A DNA stretch of 33,511 nucleotides from JABWBR01 sp036741235 (lineage in GTDB: Bacteria; Bacteroidota; Bacteroidia; Chitinophagales; Saprospiraceae). This document shows positions 24,417 to 32,609 of the stretch, one piece after another (the first letter of the stretch is position 1; each line of letters begins with the position of its first letter). The position numbers were made by a program, and so were the translations under genes. Below the pieces are notes generated by a model. That model was not told the DNA's origin. It worked only from the letters and a program-made list of their open reading frames with translations, and did not search any database. The DNA lies in NCBI GenBank assembly GCA_036741235.1, contig DAINSQ010000034.1, positions 1-33,511 of the forward strand, in the 5' to 3' direction.

Positions 24417-24953
24417 CTATTGAGGGTATGTTTTGATCTGGCGTTGGCTTATGTCGATGCGCTGATCAACGCGCTCTACCAGTTTGTCTTTTCCAAAAAT
24501 GAAGTCTTCCCGCTCCAACGATGCCGGCACAATGCGGTCGGTGAGGAAGATGGCTTCTTTTGGACAAGCCTCTTCGCACAAACCGCAGAAAATACAGCGC
24601 AGCATGTTGATTTCGTAGGTGGCCGCATATTTCTCCTCCCGGTACAAGTGCTTTTCGTCTGATTTGCGCTCGGCAGCTACCATAGATATAGCTTCGGCAG
24701 GACAAGCCACTGCACAAAGCCCGCACGCAGTGCAACGCTCGGCGCCGTTTTCGTCGCGCTTTAAGACGTGTAAGCCGCGGTATACCGGACTAAAAGGCCT
24801 TTTTACCTCGGGGTAGTTGATCGTATTTTTTTTCTTGAAAAAATGGCGCAGGGTGATCCACATGCCGCCAAAAATCGCCGGCAGGTACATGCGTTCCCAA
24901 AACGTCATTTGTTTATTAACTACTACTTTCGATCTGTTGGACAGCGACTGCAT
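24417..24953 (-). CDS. nuoI: NADH:quinone oxidoreductase subunit I (8Fe ferredoxin)
   Basis: Peripheral-arm subunit of complex I carrying clusters N6a and N6b. In the 178-aa form the two motifs are C74xxC77xxC80xxxC84 and C120xxC123xxC126xxxC130. The N-terminal amphipathic part contains YLPAIFGGMWITLRHFF, the usual membrane-contact helix. The open frame extends to a TTG inside nuoH (24977). The ATG at 24953, 14 bp after the nuoH stop, is preferred. An ATG at 24908 (MTFWERMYLP) is also possible and closer to some homologues. Confidence 0.94.
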   Translation of the reverse strand: MQSLSNRSKVVVNKQMTFWERMYLPAIFGGMWITLRHFFKKKNTINYPEVKRPFSPVYRGLHVLKRDENGAERCTACGLCAVACPAEAISMVAAERKSDEKHLYREEKYAATYEINMLRCIFCGLCEEACPKEAIFLTDRIVPASLEREDFIFGKDKLVERVDQRIDISQRQIKTYPQ

Positions 24954-24967
24954 CTGTCTTGTTTTTT

Positions 24968-25987
24968 TTAAAACCAATAATCTTTTACCAACATGAAACC
25001 GCCGGTAAACAACATATTAATAATAGCCAGCGGAATAAGTACTTTCCAACCCAAATGCATGAGCTGGTCGTAGCGGAATCGCGGCAGGGTCCAGCGAATC
25101 CACATGAAAACGAACAGGAAAAAGAAGATCTTCAGAAACAGGGCCAATACCCCCAGCAGGCTCACGGCGTTGGAAGACAAACCCAGGTCGTTCATAAACG
25201 GAAAATGATACCCCCCGAAGAAAACGGTGGAGATCACCGCCGCAGAAATGAACATATTGATATATTCTGCAAACAGGAAAAAACCCAGTTTCATGCTGCT
25301 GTATTCGGTGTGATAACCGCCGATCAACTCGGTTTCGCACTCCGGCAAATCGAATGGCGCGCGGTTGCACTCGGCCAGGGCACAGGTGAAAAAGATGAGG
25401 AAACCGACAGGCTGATAAAGGATGTTCCATCCGTCCGATTGCTGCTCGACAATCTCCCGGATGCTTAGCGAACCGGTCATCATGATCACCGCGATCAACG
25501 AAATGCCCATCGCCAATTCGTAGCTGATCATCTGCGAAGAGGCCCTGATGGCGCCAAACAGGGAGTATTTGTTGTTGGAGGCCCAGCCGCCAACCATGAT
25601 GCCGTATACGCCCACAGAAACAAACCCCACAATGTAGAGCAGCCCAATGTCTACATCGGCAATTTGCAGGCTTACATCGCGACCAAACAAGTGCAGGCTG
25701 TCGCCCCAGGGTATGACGGCGCCGGTCATGCAGGCGGTAAACATGGCAATGCCGGGGCCCAGAACAAATAAGGCGCGTTCGGCAGCCGAGGGCGTGAAGT
25801 CTTCTTTGAAAAACATCTTGCCGGCATCGGCCAAAGGCTGAAGTAATCCCAACGGCCCTGCCCGGTTGGGCCCCACGCGGTCCTGCAAAAAAGCGGCTAC
25901 CTTGCGCTCAAAGTACGTCAGATAGGTGGCGATGAGCAGGGTGACGCCGAAGATGACCAGTATGAATATCATTTTTTCAGCTACCAT
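24968..25987 (-). CDS. nuoH: NADH:quinone oxidoreductase subunit H
   Basis: Membrane subunit of complex I forming the floor of the quinone chamber. It has eight TM helices and the signatures ERKVAAFLQDRVGPNRAG, ALAECNRAPFDLPECETEL and GYHTEYSSMKLGFFLFAEY. The frame is open to 26068, but the 27 extra codons lie over nuoG. The ATG at 25987 follows the nuoG TGA by one base and has AGGAG about 9 nt before it, so it decides the start (339 aa, normal). The stop overlaps nothing; the next gene nuoI begins 14 bp later. Confidence 0.96.
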   Translation of the reverse strand: MVAEKMIFILVIFGVTLLIATYLTYFERKVAAFLQDRVGPNRAGPLGLLQPLADAGKMFFKEDFTPSAAERALFVLGPGIAMFTACMTGAVIPWGDSLHLFGRDVSLQIADVDIGLLYIVGFVSVGVYGIMVGGWASNNKYSLFGAIRASSQMISYELAMGISLIAVIMMTGSLSIREIVEQQSDGWNILYQPVGFLIFFTCALAECNRAPFDLPECETELIGGYHTEYSSMKLGFFLFAEYINMFISAAVISTVFFGGYHFPFMNDLGLSSNAVSLLGVLALFLKIFFFLFVFMWIRWTLPRFRYDQLMHLGWKVLIPLAIINMLFTGGFMLVKDYWF

Positions 25988-25988
25988 C

Positions 25989-26939
25989 TCAATTCTCCTG
26001 GCTGTTGCCGGGCATGACGCCGGCGGTTCTTTCGTAATGATTTTGACTGATGACCGAGGTTCGCTCAATATGGCGAGGCCCTTCGATTACCCAATCCGAT
26101 GGGTCTTTTTTCTCGTAACGGCAGGTATTGCAGATGAATTCGGCGACCTCGCCGTATTCGTCTTTGCGGGCGGTGACGCGGTATATTTCATTGCCGAACA
26201 TCCACACGGTGGCCCTGCCGCTGCACTTGTCGCAGTCGCGGTGGGCATCCATGGGGTTAAGGAACCATACCCGGCTTTTGAAGCGGAAGGTTTTGTCGGT
26301 CAAAGCGCCTACGGGGCATACGTCGATGACGTTGCCCGACATGTCGTTGTCGATGCTGTTTTCAATGTAGGTGCCGATTTCAGCGGCATCGCCGCGGTTT
26401 AGTACGCCGTGCACCCGGCCGTCGGTGAGCTGGTCGGCAGTGTATACGCAGCGATAACACAAGATGCACCGGTTCATATGCAACTGGATATACGGGCCGA
26501 TGTCTACAGGTTCGAAGGTGCGGCGTTCTTCTTCGTAGCGCGTCTGACTGGTTCCGTGTTCGAAGGCGAGGTCCTGCAATTTACATTCGCCGGCCTGGTC
26601 GCACACCGGGCAATCGAGCGGGTGGTTGATGAGCAGAAACTCAACGACGGCCTTGCGGGCTTCTATTACTGCCGGATTGGTGATGTTTTCAACTTCCATG
26701 CCGTCTTGTACAGGGGTAGAACACGACGCCACGAGCTTGGGCATGGGCCGGGGGTCTTTTTCCGACGATTTGGCCACCTTCACCAGACAAGTACGGCATT
26801 TGCCGCCGCTGCCTTTTAACGAGCTGTAGTAGCACATGGCCGGCGGAACAATGTCGCCGCCAATCTGGCGCGCCGCCTGGAGGATGGTAGTACCGGGTTC
26901 TACCGCTATTTCAAAACCATCTATTTTTACTTTGATCAT
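25989..26939 (-). CDS. nuoG: NADH:quinone oxidoreductase subunit G, short form
   Basis: Electron-transfer subunit of the peripheral arm. N-terminal plant-type ferredoxin domain with C36, C48, C51, C73 (cluster N1b); His/Cys motif H106, C110, C113, C119 (N5); C158, C161, C164 and C208 (N4). After this the usual N7 pattern (CxxCxxxC...C) is replaced by C236xxC239 and C270xxC273, and the protein ends at 316 aa. E. coli NuoG has about 900 aa with a molybdopterin-oxidoreductase-like domain, which is wholly absent here. The frame is intact and the next gene follows after one base, so this is not a truncation by mutation. Short NuoG forms occur in Bacteroidota, to my knowledge. Confidence 0.93.
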   Translation of the reverse strand: MIKVKIDGFEIAVEPGTTILQAARQIGGDIVPPAMCYYSSLKGSGGKCRTCLVKVAKSSEKDPRPMPKLVASCSTPVQDGMEVENITNPAVIEARKAVVEFLLINHPLDCPVCDQAGECKLQDLAFEHGTSQTRYEEERRTFEPVDIGPYIQLHMNRCILCYRCVYTADQLTDGRVHGVLNRGDAAEIGTYIENSIDNDMSGNVIDVCPVGALTDKTFRFKSRVWFLNPMDAHRDCDKCSGRATVWMFGNEIYRVTARKDEYGEVAEFICNTCRYEKKDPSDWVIEGPRHIERTSVISQNHYERTAGVMPGNSQEN

Positions 26940-26962
26940 GTTTTACGGGTTTAATACAAGTT

Positions 26963-27020
26963 GGTGACAAGGTGACAAGGTGACAAGGTGACAAGGTGAC
27001 AAGGTGACAAGGTGACAAGG
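26963..27020. repeat. Octamer array GGTGACAA x7 between nuoF and nuoG
   Basis: Seven perfect tandem copies of GGTGACAA plus GG. It ends 2 bp from the nuoF stop and lies 23 bp upstream of the nuoG ATG. On the transcribed (minus) strand it reads TTGTCACC. The same unit occurs inverted at 28979-29025. Confidence 0.97.
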
Positions 27021-27022
27021 TT

Positions 27023-28369
27023 TTATGCTATTGATAGTTCAGGTGAAGCTATTCCGTAATTGCGTTGCTGACTAAGTTGTGGTTCGCGCACGTGCCATTC
27101 AAATTCGTCGCGGAAATGCCGGATTGCGGAGGCCACCGGCCAGGCAGCCGCATCGCCCAGGGGGCAGATGGTATTGCCTTCGATTTTGCCGGCAATGTCC
27201 ACCAGCAAGTCGATGTCGTGCCAACGGCCGTGGCCGTGTTCCAGGCGGTGAAGTACTTTTTCCATCCAGCCCGTACCCTCGCGGCAGGGGCTGCACTGAC
27301 CGCAACTTTCGTGGTGGTAAAAACGCGCAAAATTCCAGGTATTGCGTACAATGCACTGGTCTTCGTCGTATACGATAAATCCGCCCGAGCCGAGCATCGA
27401 GCCCGACTGGAAGCCGCCGTCGGCCAGCGATTCGTAGGTCAGCAGACGCTCTTCGCCGTTGGCAGTTTTCAGGATGAGGTGCGCCGGCAGGATGGGCACC
27501 GATGAGCCCCCCGGCACTACGGCTTTGAGTTGCTTGCCGTTTTTGATGCCGCCGCAATATTCGTCGGAGTAAATAAATTCTTCAACCGGTAAGCCGAGTT
27601 CAATTTCGTAAACCCCCGGCCGGTTGATATTGCCGCAGGCGGAAATCAACTTGGTGCCGGCGCTTTTGCCCAGGCCAACCGCCGCATAGGCCTCGGCGCC
27701 GTCATTGACGACCGGCGCCACCGCACACAGCGATTCGACGTTGTTGACCACCGTGGGGCAGTCCCACAACCCTTTGACCGCCGGAAACGGCGGTTTGAGC
27801 CGCGGATTGCCGCGCTTGCCCTCCAGCGATTCGATGAGGGCGGTTTCTTCACCGCAGATGTAGGCGCCGGCGCCGGGCGCTACGTACAGGTCGAGCGAAT
27901 AACCTGTGCCCAGGATGTTCTTCCCCAGCCAGCCGTTGGCGTAGGCTTCGGCGATAGCCCGCTCCAGGATTTTGACGATCCACTTGTATTCGCCACGGAT
28001 GTAGATATAAGAGGTGTGGCAACCCAAAGCATAACTGGCGCAAATCATACCTTCAATGAGCAGGTGCGGGATGCGCTCCATCAGATAGCGGTCTTTGAAG
28101 GTGCCGGGTTCGCTTTCGTCGGCATTGCACAACAGGTAGCGCGGCACGCCTTCGGGTTTGGCCAGGAAACTCCATTTCATGCCCGTGGGAAAACCGGCGC
28201 CTCCCCTACCCCGCAATCCGGAGCGCTTGACCTCCTCTACCACATCGTCGGGCGACATGGTTTTCAGGGCTTTTTCTACAGCGCGGTAACCTCCCTGCCG
28301 GCGATATACCTCGTAGGTATGGATGCCGGGGATGTGGTCGTTGGCTAGTAATATTTTTCTGGTCGACAT
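27023..28369 (-). CDS. nuoF: NADH:quinone oxidoreductase subunit F (NADH/FMN-binding)
   Basis: Entry subunit of complex I, binding NADH, FMN and cluster N3. GRGGAGFPTG at 54-63 and the CNADESEPGTFKDR segment (81-94) form the FMN site; GEETALIESLEG (173-184) belongs to the NADH/FMN pocket. Cluster N3 ligands are C356, C359, C362 and C402. Length 448 aa is normal. It starts at ATG, 28 bp after nuoE. Its stop lies 2 bp from the octamer array, and the nuoE-nuoF pair is bracketed by inverted copies of that array. Confidence 0.98.
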   Translation of the reverse strand: MSTRKILLANDHIPGIHTYEVYRRQGGYRAVEKALKTMSPDDVVEEVKRSGLRGRGGAGFPTGMKWSFLAKPEGVPRYLLCNADESEPGTFKDRYLMERIPHLLIEGMICASYALGCHTSYIYIRGEYKWIVKILERAIAEAYANGWLGKNILGTGYSLDLYVAPGAGAYICGEETALIESLEGKRGNPRLKPPFPAVKGLWDCPTVVNNVESLCAVAPVVNDGAEAYAAVGLGKSAGTKLISACGNINRPGVYEIELGLPVEEFIYSDEYCGGIKNGKQLKAVVPGGSSVPILPAHLILKTANGEERLLTYESLADGGFQSGSMLGSGGFIVYDEDQCIVRNTWNFARFYHHESCGQCSPCREGTGWMEKVLHRLEHGHGRWHDIDLLVDIAGKIEGNTICPLGDAAAWPVASAIRHFRDEFEWHVREPQLSQQRNYGIASPELSIA

Positions 28370-28397
28370 AGCTATCGATGTATTTCAGATATCAAAA

Positions 28398-28943
28398 TCA
28401 AGCGGGCAGTTTGTCCAGCTTCCAGGTACCCAGGTTGACCTTGCCGGCCCGGCAGTCGTCGAGAAAACGGTCGATTTTTTCTTCCGTCAATTTTTCATGG
28501 TAAAATTCGCCTACCTGCATCATCGGCGCATAACCACAGGCGCCCATGCATTCTACGGTTTTGAGGGTGAACATCCCGTCGGGCGTGGTCTGCCCAACTT
28601 CAATGCCCAGCTTTTGCTTTATATAGGCGATGATGCGCTCCGCCCCCTCAATGGCGCAAGGGCCCGTATGGCATACTTCCAACACGTATTTGCCCACCGG
28701 CTCGAGGTTGTACATGGTGTAGAAGGTGGCTACCTCATATACTTCTATGGGTTGAATACCCAGCATGTCCGCTATGCGGTCCATCACCGGTATCTGCAAC
28801 CAACCGCCGGTTTCTTCCTGCGCCAGGTGCAATACCCGCAACAACGCGCTTTTTTGTTTTCCTTCCGGAAACTGGCGTTTGATACGCTCAACTTCGGCCA
28901 TCATTTCCCGCGAAAATGTGATGTCTTGATTGTTGTATTTCAT
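28398..28943 (-). CDS. nuoE: NADH:quinone oxidoreductase subunit E
   Basis: Thioredoxin-like [2Fe-2S] subunit (cluster N1a) that partners NuoF in the NADH module. Ligands are C91, C96, C132 and C136 in the order C-x4-C ... C-x3-C; EVATFYTMY (70-78) is a family signature. The start ATG at 28943 (MKYNNQD) gives 181 aa. A second in-frame ATG at 28979 would add 12 residues encoded by heptamer-repeat sequence and abut the octamer array, so it is less likely. Confidence 0.95.
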   Translation of the reverse strand: MKYNNQDITFSREMMAEVERIKRQFPEGKQKSALLRVLHLAQEETGGWLQIPVMDRIADMLGIQPIEVYEVATFYTMYNLEPVGKYVLEVCHTGPCAIEGAERIIAYIKQKLGIEVGQTTPDGMFTLKTVECMGACGYAPMMQVGEFYHEKLTEEKIDRFLDDCRAGKVNLGTWKLDKLPA

Positions 28944-28954
28944 TGTTGCAGGTA

Positions 28955-28968
28955 GTAAGTTGTAAGTT
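28955..28968. repeat. Two copies of heptamer GTAAGTT upstream of nuoE
   Basis: GTAAGTT occurs twice in tandem in the 5' leader of nuoE. The same heptamer forms the five-copy array after the outer-membrane protein gene at 33381-33415, so at least one repeat unit recurs at distant sites in the window. Confidence 0.7.
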
Positions 28969-28978
28969 TGATTTAGCA

Positions 28979-29025
28979 TGTCACCTTGTCACCTTGTCAC
29001 CTTGTCACCTTGTCACCTTGTCACC
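28979..29025. repeat. Octamer array TTGTCACC x5.9 between nuoD and nuoE (inverted copy)
   Basis: A 7/8 first copy (28979-28985) and five perfect copies of TTGTCACC, the reverse complement of the GGTGACAA array beyond nuoF. It lies 8 bp from the nuoD stop codon. On the transcribed strand it reads GGTGACAA, so the two arrays are complementary within one nuo mRNA. Confidence 0.97.
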
Positions 29026-29033
29026 CAAAAAAA

Positions 29034-30233
29034 TCACGCATCCAACTCCCCCGCAATCACATTAAGGCTGCTCATCGTCAGCACCGCATCGGAGAGCAAC
29101 GCGCCCTGGATCATCTCGGGGAAAGCCTGGTAATAAATAAAACAGGGGCGCCTGAAATGCAAGCGGTAGGGTTGCCTGCCGCCGTCGCTGATCAGGTAAT
29201 AGCCCAGTTCGCCATTGGCCCCTTCCACACAATGGTATACTTCGCCTTGAGGAATGGGCGTCTCGCCCATCACGATTTTAAAGTGGTAAATCAGGGCCTC
29301 CATACTGGTATACACCTCCTCTTTGTCGGGCAGGTAATACGCCGGCACATCGGCGTGGTGGCTGCCCTTGGGCAGGTTGTCGAAAGCCTGGCGGATGATG
29401 TGGAGACTCTGCCGGATCTCCTCCTGGCGCACCATAAAACGGTCGTAGGTATCGCCATTCAGCCCCACCGGTATAATAAAATCGAAATCTTCGTAGCCGG
29501 AATAGGGTTGCATTACGCGTACGTCGTAATCGACGCCGGTAGCGCGCAGGTTGGGCCCCGTAAATCCGTAGTTGAGCGCGCGTTCGGGGCTGATAGGGCC
29601 GGCCTTGATCGTGCGGTCCATGAAAATACGGTTGCGCTCCAGCAAGCTGTTGAATTCCTCGAAACGGGCCGGGAATTCTTTAAGGAATGACTTGAGTTTT
29701 TTAACAAACTCCGGACTAAAATCGCGTTCGAAGCCGCCGATGCGGCCGATATTGGTAGTGAGGCGGGCGCCGCACAATTCTTCGTACATTTCGTAGATGC
29801 GCTCGCGCTCCTGGAACATATAGGTAAAACCGGTCAAAGCGCCGGTATCCACGCCGATAACGCTGTTGCAGATCAGGTGGTCGGCAATACGGGCCAGTTC
29901 CATGATGATGACCCGCATATACTGCACGCGCTTGGGCACTTCAATGCCTGCAAGTTTTTCTACCGTCATTTGCCAGCCGATGTTGTTGATTGGGGCCGAG
30001 CAGTAGTTGAGGCGGTCGGTGATGGGCGTCACCTGGTAAAAGGGGCGCCTTTCGGCCAGTTTTTCAAAAGCGCGATGAATATAGCCGATGGTAGGTTCGG
30101 CAGAAACGATGCGCTCGCCGTCCATTTTGAGCACATTCTGAAAAACGCCGTGAGTAGCCGGGTGGGTAGGCCCCAGGTTGACGGTGGCCAGTTCGCCGTC
30201 TACGGTATCGTATGATTTGAAATAACTTTCCAC
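29034..30233 (-). CDS. nuoD: NADH:quinone oxidoreductase subunit D (49-kDa type)
   Basis: Quinone-site subunit of the peripheral arm, related to the large subunit of NiFe hydrogenases. The signatures LGPTHPATHGVFQ (21-33) and ERRPFYQVTPITDRLNY are present, and the C-terminus carries DAVLTMSSLNVIAGELDA, close to the family's usual D-x-V-F-G-E-v-DR end but different in its final residues. Separate from NuoC rather than fused. Length 399 aa is normal. The only suitable start is a GTG at 30233 (MESYFKSYD), 11 bp after nuoC. Confidence 0.96.
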   Translation of the reverse strand: MESYFKSYDTVDGELATVNLGPTHPATHGVFQNVLKMDGERIVSAEPTIGYIHRAFEKLAERRPFYQVTPITDRLNYCSAPINNIGWQMTVEKLAGIEVPKRVQYMRVIIMELARIADHLICNSVIGVDTGALTGFTYMFQERERIYEMYEELCGARLTTNIGRIGGFERDFSPEFVKKLKSFLKEFPARFEEFNSLLERNRIFMDRTIKAGPISPERALNYGFTGPNLRATGVDYDVRVMQPYSGYEDFDFIIPVGLNGDTYDRFMVRQEEIRQSLHIIRQAFDNLPKGSHHADVPAYYLPDKEEVYTSMEALIYHFKIVMGETPIPQGEVYHCVEGANGELGYYLISDGGRQPYRLHFRRPCFIYYQAFPEMIQGALLSDAVLTMSSLNVIAGELDA

Positions 30234-30244
30234 GTCTGTATGAT

Positions 30245-30781
30245 TTATCGGCGATCAACTCTTTTGTCAAATTCTACGCCCTCGTGGCCCTGCCGGCCGA
30301 AAAAGCGGTCGTCTTTGTCTTTACGGGTAGCATCTTCCAGTGGGTATTCTTTGCGCAAGGGGAAATAGTCCATGTCGTCAACATTCAAAATGCGCCGCAG
30401 GTCGGGATGGCCCTTAAACTGAACGCCGAAGAAGTCGTAGGTCTCCCGCTCCATCCAGTTGGCCGCCGAAAACAGCCCCGTCAGGGAGTCGATTTCGGGG
30501 TTGGCAACGGGTATAAACGCTTTGATGCGCAAGCGCAGGTTGTTGACAAAGCCGTGGAGATGGTACACCACCGCCAATTCCCGGCCTTTTTCGTCGGGGT
30601 AATGCACCGCGGTGAGGTCGGTGAGGAAGTTCATCTGCAAAACGGGGTCGTTTTTCAGGAATTCGACTACCGGGATGATCATTTCGGCGGGGACTTCGAT
30701 GCCCGGCATGCCGTAGGATTCGGCAGCCCGCCACTCTATGCCGGGGAATTGCCGGGAAAGTCGTTCGATCAACATGTGCAT
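30245..30781 (-). CDS. nuoC: NADH:quinone oxidoreductase subunit C (30-kDa type)
   Basis: Peripheral-arm subunit (178 aa) that contacts NuoD and NuoB. The family signature is spread over SAANWMERETYDFFGVQFKGHPDLRRIL (the [YF]-D-[ML]-F-G-[IV] type element) and PLRKEYPLEDATR. In E. coli this domain is fused to NuoD; here it is a separate gene. It starts at ATG 30781, 4 bp after nuoB, with a second ATG two codons later. Length is normal. Confidence 0.96.
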   Translation of the reverse strand: MHMLIERLSRQFPGIEWRAAESYGMPGIEVPAEMIIPVVEFLKNDPVLQMNFLTDLTAVHYPDEKGRELAVVYHLHGFVNNLRLRIKAFIPVANPEIDSLTGLFSAANWMERETYDFFGVQFKGHPDLRRILNVDDMDYFPLRKEYPLEDATRKDKDDRFFGRQGHEGVEFDKRVDRR

Positions 30782-30785
30782 GGGA

Positions 30786-31328
30786 TTAGTGTATGTCGTA
30801 TGAGGCCAGCAATTCCTGGTATTCGGGCGTATGGCGGCGGCGCAGCGACTCGTTTTTCACGAGGTCCTGTATTTGCAGGATGCCGTCGATGATCTGCTCG
30901 GGGCGCGGCGGACAGCCGGGGACGTACACATCTACCGGGATCACCTTGTCGATACCCTGTAACACGCTGTAGGTGTCGAAAATACCGCCGCTGGAAGCGC
31001 AAGCGCCCACGGCGATTACCCAGCGCGGTTCGGCCATTTGTTCGTAGACCTGCTTGAGCACGGGCCCCATCTTTTTGGCGATGGTGCCCATCACCATCAG
31101 CAAGTCGGCCTGGCGGGGCGAAAAGCTCAGTCGCTCCATGCCGAAGCGCGCCAGGTCGTAGTTGGTACCCATTGTAGCCATGAATTCAATACCGCAACAC
31201 GAGGTAGCGAAGGGCAGCGGCCAAATAGAATTTGCCCTTGCAAGTCCAATGACGTGGTCGAGGCGGGTGGCGAAAAAACCCTGACCCTCGTATCCTTCCG
31301 GTTTTTCAGCTAATTTTAGATCCGGCAT
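30786..31328 (-). CDS. nuoB: NADH:quinone oxidoreductase subunit B (N2 cluster)
   Basis: Subunit carrying the terminal cluster N2 that reduces quinone. The ligands C44-C45 (in TSCCGIEFMA), C110 (GACASSGG) and C139 (PGCPPRPEQ) are all present. Length 180 aa is normal. It lies 109 bp downstream of nuoA, the widest gap within the operon apart from repeat sites. That gap is AT-rich, with the word TTGCGACT occurring twice but no clear promoter. Confidence 0.98.
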   Translation of the reverse strand: MPDLKLAEKPEGYEGQGFFATRLDHVIGLARANSIWPLPFATSCCGIEFMATMGTNYDLARFGMERLSFSPRQADLLMVMGTIAKKMGPVLKQVYEQMAEPRWVIAVGACASSGGIFDTYSVLQGIDKVIPVDVYVPGCPPRPEQIIDGILQIQDLVKNESLRRRHTPEYQELLASYDIH

Positions 31329-31437
31329 ACCCTTGTATTTATTGGCTTTTTCGCAAATTGTCCATTTTAAAAACGGGTATTTTTTGCGACTTTGTTTTTT
31401 AAAATTAAATTTTATTGCGACTTCAAAAAATGGGCAA

Positions 31438-31809
31438 TCATTTGTCCCACTCTAAAGCACCTTTCTTTAATACGTAAAAAAAGCCGCTCAGAAAGACGGC
31501 AACAAACGCAACAACAGCCAGAAAACCCTGCATGCCCATTTCTTTGAAATTGACGGCATACGGGTAAAAAAATACGATTTCAACGTCGAACAATACAAAG
31601 AGGATGGCCGTCATGAAATACTTCACAGAAACCGGAAAACGGGCATTGCCCTGCGACTCCACCCCGCATTCGAAGTTGATGTCCTTGCCTTTGGCTGAAC
31701 GGCGCGGCCCTAGTAAGTAACTCAATATCAAGGTCAAAATGACAAAACCCGCCGCCACGGCGCTTTGCAACATGATGGGAAGGTAACTGTCCGGCGTTTG
31801 CATGTTCAT
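31438..31809 (-). CDS. nuoA: NADH:quinone oxidoreductase subunit A
   Basis: Small membrane subunit of complex I (123 aa from ATG 31809) with three TM helices at about 15-36, 67-89 and 96-117. The family signature FECGVESQGNARFPVSVKYFMTA and the acidic TM2 segment FVLFDVEIVFFYP are present. The frame is open to 31878, but the extra 23 residues are basic and Thr/Pro-rich and lie in the presumed leader. ATGs at 31809 and 31803 both fit. First gene of the nuo operon. Confidence 0.95.
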   Translation of the reverse strand: MNMQTPDSYLPIMLQSAVAAGFVILTLILSYLLGPRRSAKGKDINFECGVESQGNARFPVSVKYFMTAILFVLFDVEIVFFYPYAVNFKEMGMQGFLAVVAFVAVFLSGFFYVLKKGALEWDK

Positions 31810-31915
31810 AGATATTGTTGGTAATACACTAACAGTTGTTTTTGCTTTTGGTTTAGGCTTTTTTTCACTGTGGCGCACTGTGGGGGCTTATATGGCTGTT
31901 TTCAAAAAAAGCCGC

Positions 31916-31923
31916 CAAAGGTA
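31916..31923 (-). promoter_or_regulatory. Candidate -7 element of the nuo operon (TACCTTTG)
   Basis: TACCTTTG on the minus strand matches TAnnTTTG exactly and lies about 107 bp upstream of the nuoA ATG, giving a leader of about 100 nt. No TTTG is found at the expected 17-23 bp upstream, so the promoter is incomplete or needs an activator. Confidence 0.4.
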
Positions 31924-32068
31924 CAAAGCTTCAAAATTTTATTTTGAATTATTTTTCAAAAAAAATCAGAAGCAAACCGGGATAAATCACAACGTTGATT
32001 TGTATGAGGTTATCGATTGAATTCCCAATACAGCCTATTTCATTTACCAAAAAACAGCTACCTATAAT

Positions 32069-32099
32069 TTTGATTTTTTCATAAAATCTGATATATTTG
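32069..32099 (+). promoter_or_regulatory. Promoter of the CBS-domain gene (TTTG-N19-TATATTTG)
   Basis: TTTG at 32069-32072, a 19-bp spacer and TATATTTG at 32092-32099 match the Bacteroidota consensus exactly. The predicted start is near 32106, which places the TTG at 32097 upstream of transcription and supports the ATG at 32142 as the real start. Confidence 0.75.
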
Positions 32100-32141
32100 G
32101 GAGTTATCATTAACATACTGACCTCCATAAATTATCATACC

Positions 32142-32576
32142 ATGCTTCGCATCAAAGACGTACTCTACCACAAGGGGTACGATATATATAGTATTGAACA
32201 AACGGCTACCGTTTATTCGGCGCTGGAGGAATTAATCGCCAGAAATGTGGGCTCGCTGGTGGTACTCGATAATCACGGCAAGTTGTGCGGACTCATCACC
32301 GAACGCGACTATTCGCGCAAAATAGCGCTACAGGGCCGCTCTTCCAGGGAAACGCAAGTAGCCGAGGTGATGAGCGCGCAGCCACCCAGCGTCTCGCCCG
32401 AAGATTCCGTCACCTCTGCGATGGAACTGATGACCAACAAGTTTACGCGCCACCTGCCTGTGGTAAGCAACGACCAGATCGTGGGTATCGTTTCTATCGG
32501 CGACCTGGTGAAGGCCATCATCCAAAGCCAGGAGGATACAATCGAGTCGCTGCGCTCTTATATGCACGCATCTTAA
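32142..32576 (+). CDS. CBS-pair domain protein
   Basis: A 144-aa cytoplasmic protein made of two CBS domains and nothing else: roughly residues 12-62 (YSALEELIARNVGSLVVLDNHG followed by CGLITERDYSRK) and 75-128 (PPSVSPEDSVTSAMELM then RHLPVVSND and GIVSIGDLVKAI). Paired CBS modules bind adenosine nucleotides (AMP, ATP, SAM) and usually regulate a partner. No enzyme or transporter domain is attached, so the target is unknown. The start is the ATG at 32142; an in-frame TTG at 32097 lies inside the promoter. It is divergent from nuoA and next to an outer-membrane protein gene, with no functional link visible. Confidence 0.92.
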   Translation: MLRIKDVLYHKGYDIYSIEQTATVYSALEELIARNVGSLVVLDNHGKLCGLITERDYSRKIALQGRSSRETQVAEVMSAQPPSVSPEDSVTSAMELMTNKFTRHLPVVSNDQIVGIVSIGDLVKAIIQSQEDTIESLRSYMHAS

Positions 32577-32609
32577 CCTTTCACCGGAGCGTTAAGGCGC
32601 AATAAACCC

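Noticed and set aside
25988..26068. N-terminal extension of NuoH over nuoG
   Set aside because: An ATG with AGGAG in front follows the nuoG stop by one base and begins at the family's normal position.
26963..29025. CRISPR array
   Set aside because: The repeats are 8-bp units directly abutting each other with no spacers of 25-40 bp and no cas gene.
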